Assembly (NCBI RefSeq): GCF_009800965.1
Contig: NZ_WUAF01000010.1
Span: forward strand, 62,001 to 126,000
Length of the DNA stretch: 64,000 nucleotides
Origin: Cognatazoarcus halotolerans
GTDB taxonomy: Bacteria > Pseudomonadota > Gammaproteobacteria > Burkholderiales > Rhodocyclaceae
Direction of reading: 5' to 3'
The notes under the pieces: model-generated
Told to the model about the DNA's origin: nothing
The model's input: only the letters and a program-made list of their open reading frames with translations
Database searches by the model: none
In this document: piece after piece, positions 44,957 through 52,150 of the stretch
Layout: the number at the start of each line of letters is the position of its first letter
Position numbering within the stretch: the first letter of the stretch is position 1
Program-made: the position numbers and the translations under genes

Positions 44957-46642
44957 TCAGCCTGCTTCCACCGGTGGCGCGACAAAGCCCGCCAGATCGA
45001 GGCCGCGCACGCAGCGCGGGTCGAGCACGAGGCCAACGGTGGGATTGCCGTTGAAATCGCGCGACAGGGTCGGCGGCCCGTCCCGATTTGGCCTGACCAA
45101 GAGCTTGGTTTCGGTGAGCGCTCGCATGGCGAGCGACGGCTGGATGCCGCGTCGCTCGAATTCGACCAAGGGCACGAACACCCCTTGGGCGATGGTGCAC
45201 ACGGCGGGCGGCCCCATGCCATCGTTGAGCGTGCGGATGGCCTCGGCCAGGGCGTCGCGCACGACCGGATTCAGACGCATCGGGGCTTGCAGGGCGAAGG
45301 TGGCGGGGGGCGGCTCCGAGACTGGCTCCGGCGGGGATGGGTCGGGCGTTTTTTCAACCGCTGCACTGGCTTTGCTGCCGGCGGGCGGCTCGGGCGGCGG
45401 TATCAGCGATAGCTGGGTGCCGCTCTTGACGGGAATCACCGACGCAGGCTCGGGCCCGGGCGCTTGCGGCGCAGGTGGGGCGGGCGCACGCTCCGGTTTG
45501 AATTCCAGCGCCTGAGGTAGGGCTACCGGTGGCGGATCGATTCCCGCGAGCAGAATCGCCGGGGCCGAGAGCTTGACGGCTTCGAGCGGGGCCTTGGCAC
45601 CGGGCGGCTGGATCGACCAGGTCGAGCGGCCTGCCGTCGCCGCCTCGAACACGCCCGCGGCCAGCAGCAGTTCCAGCACGGTCTCGGGCGCCTTGGGAAT
45701 GCCGGCCAGTTGGTCGGCCTCGAGCAACTGGTGGATATCCTCGGCGCCGCCGGGCCAAATCAGGAACAGGCCATCCTGCCCGAACCACAGACGCGATTTA
45801 TCGCGGTTGGGCAGCCAGGCGGAGTTGCCGCGGGTGAGCCGCCGCAGGGCATCGACCAGGTAGCGTTCGAGGTGGGAGCCATATTGCGGCGAACCGTAGC
45901 GGTCGGCGCTGGCGATCAGATTGCGGTCGATGACGAGCGCCAGCGAGCGGCGCACGAGCTCGTCGAGGATGTTGTGGTCGCGATAGACCGGGATGCCGCC
46001 GATGCTGGCCAGCAGGTGGGGCACGATGACCGCATTGCCTTCGGCGAGGTCGGCCATCACCGCGGGCGGCACCACATGGGGCAGGGCGAAGAGTCCCAGG
46101 CCGCGCGCTTCGACGGCCTGGGGCCGCCAGCGCAGGAAATAGCGGTCGCTGCCGCGCGAGTCCAACCAGTCCGTCAGCGGTTGCAGGAAGGCCGGCCAGG
46201 TCTCGCCGGCGGCATCGGTGACGATGACATGGCTCATCAGGCGGTGCAATTCGCTGCACAGGCCAGCGATGAAGGTTGCGTGGCGCCAGCGCGGCTCGAG
46301 TTGCCGGCGTGCCGAGATGCTCATCCGCCCTGAAAAGATGTGCGCGTCGGTGCCTTGCAGGCTGAAGAAGGCCGTCTCCAGGCCGAGGCGGAAGAGCCCG
46401 CCAGGCGTGCTGAAGTAGTTGTCGGCGGTCGCCGGCAGGAGGTGCACGCAGGCGGCGTAGTGGCGCACCAGCGCCAAGATGTCGCGCTCGAAGCCGTCCC
46501 GGTCGGCGCCGTAGCAGAGCTTGATGCGCGCGATCAGGTCTGCTTCGCCGGCCAGCAACTCGTCGACGGGCAGCGCGGCGAAACCGGGGTCGGATGCGGG
46601 GTACGCAGTGGCGGGCATTGGGTGTGGCAGGCATGGCGGCAC
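44957..46642 (-). CDS. mobH: MobH-family relaxase (TraI_2 type)
   Basis: The protein has 561 residues (an alternative ATG lies at 46618). The TraI_2 domain spans about residues 20-340: an HHLLPAT-like start (HLLPATADNYFSTPGGLFRLGLE), RHATFIAGLCSELHRLMSHVIV near residues 118-140 with the histidines of the HD-like metal site, and GGIPVYRDHNILDEL. A Pro-rich linker near 385-455 leads to a C-terminal DNA-binding domain (FVPLVEFERRGIQPSLAMRAL). MobH relaxases nick oriT in SXT, R391 and ICEclc-type elements. No oriT could be assigned by eye. Confidence 0.92.
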   Translation of the reverse strand: MPPCLPHPMPATAYPASDPGFAALPVDELLAGEADLIARIKLCYGADRDGFERDILALVRHYAACVHLLPATADNYFSTPGGLFRLGLETAFFSLQGTDAHIFSGRMSISARRQLEPRWRHATFIAGLCSELHRLMSHVIVTDAAGETWPAFLQPLTDWLDSRGSDRYFLRWRPQAVEARGLGLFALPHVVPPAVMADLAEGNAVIVPHLLASIGGIPVYRDHNILDELVRRSLALVIDRNLIASADRYGSPQYGSHLERYLVDALRRLTRGNSAWLPNRDKSRLWFGQDGLFLIWPGGAEDIHQLLEADQLAGIPKAPETVLELLLAAGVFEAATAGRSTWSIQPPGAKAPLEAVKLSAPAILLAGIDPPPVALPQALEFKPERAPAPPAPQAPGPEPASVIPVKSGTQLSLIPPPEPPAGSKASAAVEKTPDPSPPEPVSEPPPATFALQAPMRLNPVVRDALAEAIRTLNDGMGPPAVCTIAQGVFVPLVEFERRGIQPSLAMRALTETKLLVRPNRDGPPTLSRDFNGNPTVGLVLDPRCVRGLDLAGFVAPPVEAG

Positions 46643-46714
46643 CGCGATGCCGGAAGGAATGGGATGTGACCATTCTCGTGGCGTCGGCGCGGGCCTGTCG
46701 CGTCGAAACGGGGC

Positions 46715-47344
46715 CTATTCGGCGGGGGTATCGCTCCCGGGGCTCAGCAGGTGAAAGAGCGCCAGCATGCCCAGTTGGCGCTCCGTCATGTCGCGGGTGG
46801 TGCGGGCCGGGTAGGAGGCCTGGATGCGATGGTCCAGGTGAAAGCGTTCCAGGAGCTTGCAGAAGGGGCAAGCGTCGCCGTGTGCCACGGTGCCGACCGC
46901 GGCGATGAACTCGCAGCCGCAGCTCGGGCAGGGGAGCACGGACAGCGTGGGTGCGGTGGCCAGCCAGATGCCATCGATATAGGAGACGAGGTTGAAGGCG
47001 CGATCCAGGCTGACGCGGTGAGGCGGCTGCGTGGTGGCCTGGTAGGCGCGGTAGGCGAGGACCAGGGCGTCGCCGGCGGTGAGCCCTTGGACGCGCAACT
47101 GACGATACTTGGCGCCGATAAGGCAGGCGTCGGTGCGCAGAATGAGGTTGGCGCCGTGGTACCACTCGGCCGAATTGGGGGCGCGTCCACGTGGGATGCT
47201 TCGGGGATCGGGGAAGAAGAGAGCCTGCACCTGACGCGGCGGGATGCCGGTGATGAGGTGGATAGTCTTCAGCCGTGCGCCGAGCGCCGCCAACTGCTTC
47301 GCCAGTTGGATGGCGCGCAGGTGCCGGTCGCCGCGCGTCGGCAT
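46715..47344 (-). CDS. FlhC-like (SetC/BisC-like) transfer activator
   Basis: The protein has 209 residues. N-terminal helices with IHLITGIPPRQVQALFF, a central helical part, then a Zn site of four cysteines (LPCPSCGCEF and GDACPFCKLL, near residues 142-170), which is the FlhC fold. ICEs use FlhC-like SetC or BisC together with an FlhD-like partner to switch on excision and transfer genes. The partner gene lies 13 bp upstream. Confidence 0.82.
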   Translation of the reverse strand: MPTRGDRHLRAIQLAKQLAALGARLKTIHLITGIPPRQVQALFFPDPRSIPRGRAPNSAEWYHGANLILRTDACLIGAKYRQLRVQGLTAGDALVLAYRAYQATTQPPHRVSLDRAFNLVSYIDGIWLATAPTLSVLPCPSCGCEFIAAVGTVAHGDACPFCKLLERFHLDHRIQASYPARTTRDMTERQLGMLALFHLLSPGSDTPAE

Positions 47345-47357
47345 GGGGCTCGGTTCC

Positions 47358-47657
47358 TTACCGCCGGCCTTCGATGGGTTTGGGTGGATGGACGAGTGCC
47401 ATGGGGCCTGCCAGCGGCCGGGGAGCGTTCAAGAGCGTTACCAGGTCGGCGCGCGGCGGGAACAGGGTCGTGTCGCCGACGTGGATCACCAGAGACCATA
47501 GATCATCAAGGCTCAAGCTCCGAAGGTAGTTGGCCTGTTCGGTGTCGAGCCCGTATCGGCAGCAGGTCGAAGCCATATCATGCTGGAGATCGGCGCGTAT
47601 GACGACGAGCACGTTCAGGTTGATCCATTCGGCATCGGTAAGGGTCACGTGACTCAT
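47358..47657 (-). CDS. FlhD-like (SetD/BisD-like) transfer activator partner
   Basis: The protein has 99 residues, all helical, with EWINLNVLVVIRADLQHD near residues 9-26, the helix pair around TEQANYLRSLSLDDLWSL near 38-56 and DTTLFPPRADLVTLL. Size and pattern fit FlhD-type partners. It is the first gene of the flhD-flhC-mobH-traD block, so this activator pair and the mobilisation genes appear co-transcribed, which could give positive feedback. Confidence 0.75.
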   Translation of the reverse strand: MSHVTLTDAEWINLNVLVVIRADLQHDMASTCCRYGLDTEQANYLRSLSLDDLWSLVIHVGDTTLFPPRADLVTLLNAPRPLAGPMALVHPPKPIEGRR

Positions 47658-47923
47658 GGGCTTGGTCTCCGGTTCGCCCTGGCGCGACAGAAGCCCACGA
47701 TGTCGATGTTGGAAACCTTCGTGAGCAATCGGGCGCGATGGGGTGTGGTGAGGGTAGATCTTGATCAGAATAGGTACCGAGAACGCTGTATCGCAATGGC
47801 ATTTTCCGGGTGACGAGTGGCTCCGCTATTCTTGCCACACGCAAGGTCCGATCGATGCCGTCGCTTGGGGAATCGGAGTCCATTTCATTAGCTTCGCATA
47901 AGGCCGATCACAGGTCGTCCGCC
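47658..47923. other. Divergent intergenic region between flhD-like and rtcR-like genes
   Basis: 266 bp without a convincing coding frame. It must hold the promoter of the flhDC-mobH-traD block (minus) and distal elements for the rtcR-like gene (plus). I cannot pick a clear -35/-10 pair for the activator genes. Confidence 0.5.
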
Positions 47924-47938
47924 CTCTCGTCGCGAGAG
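47924..47938. promoter_or_regulatory. Inverted repeat CTCTCG-TCG-CGAGAG upstream of the rtcR-like gene
   Basis: A 6-bp inverted repeat with a 3-bp spacer. It shares its half-sites with the 18-bp palindrome whose centre is about 28 bp further on, so both look like binding sites of one dimeric or oligomeric regulator, perhaps the RtcR-like protein itself. Confidence 0.45.
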
Positions 47939-47949
47939 CTTGAGTGAAA

Positions 47950-47967
47950 TTTTCTCTCGAGAGAAAA
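47950..47967. promoter_or_regulatory. Perfect 18-bp palindrome, probable operator/UAS
   Basis: TTTTCTCTCGAGAGAAAA is perfectly self-complementary and lies 40 bp before the ATG at 48007. Its presence upstream of the chosen start is one reason to prefer ATG 48007 over the GTG at 47944, which would put the operator inside the coding sequence. Confidence 0.55.
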
Positions 47968-48006
47968 ATATTTCCTCCAGCAGCACGGTCACCGTATCAT
48001 GCCTCC

Positions 48007-49530
48007 ATGACGCAAGAATCCTGGCTCTTCGCCTGGATCGGGGCGGCGGACCATCAAGCGGCGGAGGCTGATGACCGTGAGCGGCCTGGTCCGATCGCTT
48101 CAGCGTTGCTCGCACATGAGCGGTTCGATCGTGTGCTCCTGCTGACCAACTATGGCTTCGAGCGCAGTAAGCCCTACTGTGACTGGCTCGAGGTGCTGAC
48201 GGGATACGCCGATGTCGATCTGTACGAGATCGACCTGAGCAGCCCGATCAACTACGCGGAGATCTACGAGAAAGTCAGTGCCGAGCTCAAGTTGGTTCGG
48301 CTTCCGAGACCGGAGGTGGTGCCCACCTTCCACTTGAGCCCCGGGACGCCTGCAATGATTGCGGTCTGGATCCTGCTCGCCAAGACGCGCTTCCCTGCGA
48401 GGCTGATCCAGACTTCGGCCCAACGAGGTCTCGAACGGGTCGACTTCAACTTCGACCTCGCGAGCGACTTTCTTCCCGAGTACCTCAAGCGCAGCGAGGA
48501 CCGCATCGAGCGCTTGGCGGGCGAGCAGCTTGGGGCGCCGGAGTTTGCGCGGATCATTCACCGCAGCCCAGCGATGCGGAAGCAACTGGACCGCGCGAAG
48601 CGGATTGCGGCCTTCGATGTGCCGGTGCTTGTGCTGGGCGAGACCGGTACTGGCAAGGAGTTGTTTGCCCAAGCCATCCACGCCGCGAGCAAAAGGGCGA
48701 GTCATCCGTTCATCCCCGTGAACTGTGGCGCCATCCCCCGCGAGCTTGCCAATTCCGAGCTTTTTGGCCACAAACGGGGCGCATTTACGGGTGCGGACCG
48801 CGATCGTGAGGGGCACTTCAAGGCTGCAGAGGGCGGAACCCTGTTTCTCGACGAGATTGGTGATTTGCCATCCGATACTCAGGTGCGTCTGCTGCGCACC
48901 TTGCAGGAGAGGGAGGTCACCCCCGTTGGTGCCTCGAAGCCGATGGAGGTCAATGTCCGCATCATCGCGGCTACCCATCGAGATCTGCAGGTCGATGTCG
49001 CAGTTGGGCGGTTTCGCGAAGACCTCTTTCATCGTCTCGCCGTCGGCATCATTCATCTGCCCGCCTTGCGCGAGCGTGATGGCGACGTCGAACTGCTCAT
49101 CGATCACTTTCTCGACCAACTCAACTCGGGTGCGGGTTTCGAGCCGGAGGTGCAGCACAAAAAACTTTCTCCTGAGGCCAGAAGATTTCTTCTTGTGCAT
49201 CCGTGGCCCGGCAATATCCGGGAGCTATACCACGCACTTGTCCGTTCGGTGATTTGGTCCGACGGAGATACGATCACCGGTGAGGAGGTCCGCGAGGCGC
49301 TGCTGCAAATGACACCGCGCTGTCAGGGCGTCCTCGACAGGCCGCTTCACAAGGGCTTTGATTTACAGACGCTTCTCGACGAGGTCTCGCGCCACTATCT
49401 CGAGCGCGCCATGCAGCAAGCCAGCAACCGGAAGAAACTGGCGGCTGAACTGCTCGGTTTCCCGCACTACCAGACGCTGACCAACTGGCTCAGGCGCTTC
49501 GACCTTGAAGGCGCCGACGACAAGGGATAG
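48007..49530 (+). CDS. RtcR-like sigma-54-dependent activator with N-terminal CARF domain
   Basis: The protein has 507 residues. Residues 1-170 form a Rossmann-like CARF domain: [20 protein letters not shown] near 41-60 and [19 protein letters not shown] near 107-125, the ligand-loop motif of CARF proteins. The central AAA+ domain has [15 protein letters not shown] (near 211), [15 protein letters not shown] with the sigma-54 contact loop (near 257), [21 protein letters not shown] (near 280) and the PWPGNIREL block (near 399). A FIS-type HTH ends the chain ([20 protein letters not shown]). RtcR binds an RNA-derived ligand and activates the rtcBA RNA-repair genes; here no rtcB follows, and the target is the adjoining operon with its sigma-54 promoter at 50064. 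Confidence 0.92.
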   Translation: MTQESWLFAWIGAADHQAAEADDRERPGPIASALLAHERFDRVLLLTNYGFERSKPYCDWLEVLTGYADVDLYEIDLSSPINYAEIYEKVSAELKLVRLPRPEVVPTFHLSPGTPAMIAVWILLAKTRFPARLIQTSAQRGLERVDFNFDLASDFLPEYLKRSEDRIERLAGEQLGAPEFARIIHRSPAMRKQLDRAKRIAAFDVPVLVLGETGTGKELFAQAIHAASKRASHPFIPVNCGAIPRELANSELFGHKRGAFTGADRDREGHFKAAEGGTLFLDEIGDLPSDTQVRLLRTLQEREVTPVGASKPMEVNVRIIAATHRDLQVDVAVGRFREDLFHRLAVGIIHLPALRERDGDVELLIDHFLDQLNSGAGFEPEVQHKKLSPEARRFLLVHPWPGNIRELYHALVRSVIWSDGDTITGEEVREALLQMTPRCQGVLDRPLHKGFDLQTLLDEVSRHYLERAMQQASNRKKLAAELLGFPHYQTLTNWLRRFDLEGADDKG

Positions 49531-50063
49531 GTGGCCGACAGTCCGGATCGCTTACCGCGGGGCTTCGCAGGCAACCGATGCGTCGTCAAGCCAGATGCGA
49601 AGAGCGCATGCCAGCGTAATCAAGGGAAGTTTTCAAAGGGGCGCTTGGTCAGCAGCCGCTCCGTGGCGATGTGCAGACGGAGTTGCGACGCATCGCAGCG
49701 CGATTCGGCACGGAGTCGTTTCAAGCCTCTACGTTGCTCTGACACCAGGTTATGTGCAGGAGGCGCGACCGGGTGTTCGTGCGTGGTTTTGCTATGCAAG
49801 CATCGAAGACGTTCGCCGCGCAACTCGCTGATCAACCCATTCTGTGGGACCTCTTTGTTCAGCGTGGATAAGGGGCGTGCAGCTTGTGTGCTTGAGTGGT
49901 GCAGATCTATCAGAGTGTGTTGCTCTCGCTAGACCATAGCAAAGAGTGTCGCGAGGTAAAAAAATTTCTTTTATGCTTGAAATTTTATCTTGCGGCAATG
50001 CAGCTGTTTCCCTCGGAATCGCTAAGGCATTGAACGAAAGGAAAAAGTTTAGCGCTGGGAGCC
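49531..50063. other. Intergenic region upstream of the sigma-54 promoter
   Basis: 533 bp with short open frames of poor, Cys/Arg/Ser-rich composition that I do not believe are genes. CTCTCG at 49923-49928 and GTCGCGAG at 49948-49955 repeat half-sites found before the rtcR-like gene and lie 110-140 bp upstream of the sigma-54 promoter, a normal place for activator sites. An AT-rich stretch (49957-49993) may help DNA bending. Confidence 0.4.
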
Positions 50064-50079
50064 TGGCATGGCTTTCGCA
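50064..50079 (+). promoter_or_regulatory. Sigma-54 (-24/-12) promoter of the TerY-P/McrBC-like operon
   Basis: TGGCATGGCTTTCGCA matches the consensus TGGCACGNNNNTTGCA at 10 of 12 fixed positions, with the required GG and GC doublets 10 bp apart. Start of transcription would be near 50090, followed by a GGGAG ribosome-binding site and the ATG at 50114. An enhancer-binding protein of the right class is encoded just upstream. Confidence 0.78.
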
Positions 50080-50113
50080 TTGCATCGAACATAAGCAAAA
50101 GGGAGATAAAGCC

Positions 50114-50440
50114 ATGCAATGCTCAGCCGACTCCAGTAAGTTTTCGACCGATCTGCCTCTCACTGATCATGCGCAGATGCGCATGGGGCAGCGTGGAATA
50201 TCGGAAAGGGTTGTGGCCATGGTGCTGCGCTATGGTCGCACCATGCATGCGCGGGGGGTGGGCTACCGTGTGATCGGGCACAAGGAGGTCGTCCGTTGCG
50301 CTGAGCGCGGCATCGACGTTTCCGAAGCCGACGGCGTGCATGTGCTGGTCGCCCACGATGGCTCAGTGGTGACTGCGTACCGTAACCACGAGTTGCGAAA
50401 GATCCGCCCGAGCAAGCGTCGCCATCGCGTCTATCACTGA
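50114..50440 (+). CDS. DUF4258 protein, first gene of the sigma-54 operon
   Basis: The protein has 108 residues. The ATG at 50114 is downstream of the sigma-54 promoter and has GGGAG before it; the open frame extends 56 codons upstream but across the promoter. The DUF4258 pattern is clear: LTDHAQMRMGQRGISERVV near residues 16-34, then YGRTMHARGVGYRVIGHKEV and a final VVTAYRNHELRKIRP. DUF4258 proteins have a small barrel-like fold related to BECR-type RNase toxins; H and R residues could be catalytic. Its role here is not known. Confidence 0.8.
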   Translation: MQCSADSSKFSTDLPLTDHAQMRMGQRGISERVVAMVLRYGRTMHARGVGYRVIGHKEVVRCAERGIDVSEADGVHVLVAHDGSVVTAYRNHELRKIRPSKRRHRVYH

Positions 50441-50479
50441 GGGCGATAGAAGCTGCATGAACCTCGCACGCATATGACG

Positions 50480-50511
50480 TTGATCACATCATCCCATTGA
50501 ACTTATGTGAT
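50480..50511 (+). promoter_or_regulatory. Possible internal sigma-70 promoter overlapped by an inverted repeat
   Basis: ATCACAT (50483-50489) and ATGTGAT (50505-50511) form a 7-bp inverted repeat with centres 22 bp apart. A weak promoter TTGATC (50480) - 17 bp - TTATGT (50503) overlaps it, in the 186 bp gap before the vWA gene. This could give a basal, repressor-controlled transcript of the TerY-P genes independent of sigma-54. Confidence 0.3.
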
Positions 50512-50626
50512 AGCGTGGCTCGGCCCTAGGGAGCCAGATCCAACCAAATCTGCAGGGGGCGACGGAGCTAGGCCGCCTTCTGTCGAGTGACCCGAACTCA
50601 GGGTGTCGATCTAGCAGGAGAGCGAG

Positions 50627-51448
50627 ATGGGTTTTGCCAAGTACCAGGAAGATAATTTCAGTCGCTACTACGCTGCGAGCATTGTTCGCGGTCGCGAGCA
50701 CGATCCTTTCGTGGGAAGTGGCGCCGGCGCTGAAGAGACTAAGGATACGAAGATAATGCAAGAGAATGCGAGCAAGCTCAAGGACTTTACTGTCGCAGAA
50801 GCACGGCCTTTACCTGTGATCGTGATGGCAGATGTCAGCGCAAGCATGACGGTGGGTGGAAAGATCGAGGCGCTTAATCTGGCACTCAAGGACATGGTGG
50901 CTGGATTTGCGGCAGAGTCCCGGTTGCGGGCCGAGATCCAAGTGGGGTTGATCACTTTTGGCGGGGAGCGTGCTCGCGTCCATCTGCCTTTGGCCCCTGC
51001 ACACAAGATCTCTGAGGTCAGCCCGCTTCGAGCGGCCGGAAGAACGCCGATGGGGTCGGCTTTCGAAGAGGCCCGAAGGCTAATCGAGGACAAGGACATG
51101 ATCCCGTCCCGCGCCTATCGCCCTGTTCTGGTCCTCGTGTCGGATGGTTTGCCGAACGACGACTGGGAGCAACCGCTCGATGCTTTGTGCAAATCGGAGC
51201 GAGGGCAGAAAGCGACCCGTTTTGCCATGGCGATCGGTGCCGATGCCGACGTCGAAATGCTCCGCCGCTTCGCCAATGATCCCGAGTCGCCTGTCTTCAA
51301 AGCACATGAGGCGCGTGACATTCATCGTTTTTTCCGTGCGGTGACCATGTCGGTTACCTCGCGTTCGCGCAGCACGGCGCCGAACAGCAATGCTCCGCTC
51401 GTGCTGGCAGACATCCCCGAAGACGACGATCTCGACCTGGATTTCTGA
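50627..51448 (+). CDS. TerY-like von Willebrand factor A protein
   Basis: The protein has 273 residues. After about 60 residues the vWA domain shows an intact metal-ion site: IVMADVSASM (DxSxS near residues 68-73), AGRTPMGSAF (Thr near 141) and VLVSDGLPNDD (Asp near 172). The tail is Ser-rich and ends in an acidic patch (EDDDLDLDF). The start is backed by an AGGAGAGCG site. TerY proteins work with a PP2C phosphatase and a kinase (TerY-P triad), as here. The stop is directly followed by the GTG of the next gene. Confidence 0.88.
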   Translation: MGFAKYQEDNFSRYYAASIVRGREHDPFVGSGAGAEETKDTKIMQENASKLKDFTVAEARPLPVIVMADVSASMTVGGKIEALNLALKDMVAGFAAESRLRAEIQVGLITFGGERARVHLPLAPAHKISEVSPLRAAGRTPMGSAFEEARRLIEDKDMIPSRAYRPVLVLVSDGLPNDDWEQPLDALCKSERGQKATRFAMAIGADADVEMLRRFANDPESPVFKAHEARDIHRFFRAVTMSVTSRSRSTAPNSNAPLVLADIPEDDDLDLDF

Positions 51449-52150
51449 GTGTTCCGCGCAGCCGCTGCCACCGTTATCGGCCCCTCGCACGAGGCGCAAG
51501 GTAGCCCGAATCAGGACGCGCTCCGATTGCGGGGAAGCGAGGGAGGTTGGTTTCTTGCGGTGGCGGATGGTATTGGATCGAGGCCGCTGAGCCATATGGG
51601 CTCTCGGCTGGCCGTTCGAGTGGCGGACAAGTGGTTGCGCGGAGGTTTGTTCGAGCGGCCGCCGCGAGACGCCATTCAGGATTTCTACCGAGCCTGGCTG
51701 ACTGCCCTTCCGAGCAATGACCCAAGTTCGATGGCGACGACGATTCTCGCTGCCTCGGTGCGCGAGGACGGGCGCTGCAGCGTCGTGCAACTGGGTGATG
51801 GCTTGGTGCTGTATCGGTCAGGGGGCGATTTCGGGGTGCTGACGGGTGATAGGGCTGGATTTGCGAATGAGACGGCGGCTCTCGGTGTGACACGGTCGTT
51901 CGGGGCGTGGCAGCACACGTCATTCGTGCTTTCGCAACCTCGAGACGGGGTGATGTTGATGACCGACGGTCTGGCTGACGATCTGGTGCCTGAGCGATTG
52001 GACGGATTCTTCGACAGGTTGATCGGAGTCGCTGCAAAACGAAGCCGGCGAAACGGTAAGCGATGGCTGGCGCGTCAGCTGCGAGCTTGGCCCACGCCGA
52101 TGCACGCTGATGATAAAACGGTTGGATTGATCTTTCGAGCCGACAGATGA
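51449..52150 (+). CDS. PP2C-family Ser/Thr protein phosphatase
   Basis: The protein has 233 residues from a GTG start that abuts the vWA stop. PP2C motifs: GSPNQDALRL near residues 18-27, FLAVADGIGSRPLSHMGS near 35-52 (DGIG metal site), VVQLGDGLVLYRSGGDF near 112-128 and MLMTDGLADDLV near 170-181. It presumably reverses phosphorylation by the next gene product. ATGA overlap with the kinase gene. Confidence 0.9.
   Translation: MFRAAAATVIGPSHEAQGSPNQDALRLRGSEGGWFLAVADGIGSRPLSHMGSRLAVRVADKWLRGGLFERPPRDAIQDFYRAWLTALPSNDPSSMATTILAASVREDGRCSVVQLGDGLVLYRSGGDFGVLTGDRAGFANETAALGVTRSFGAWQHTSFVLSQPRDGVMLMTDGLADDLVPERLDGFFDRLIGVAAKRSRRNGKRWLARQLRAWPTPMHADDKTVGLIFRADR

Noticed and set aside
48007-49530. 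CARF domain as a sign of a type III CRISPR system
   Set aside because: No repeat-spacer array and no cas gene is seen; the CARF domain belongs to an RtcR-like sigma-54 activator.
49531-49932. Open frame of 133 codons after the rtcR-like gene
   Set aside because: Ser/Arg/Cys-rich, no ribosome-binding site, no domain; it lies in the likely enhancer region of the sigma-54 promoter.
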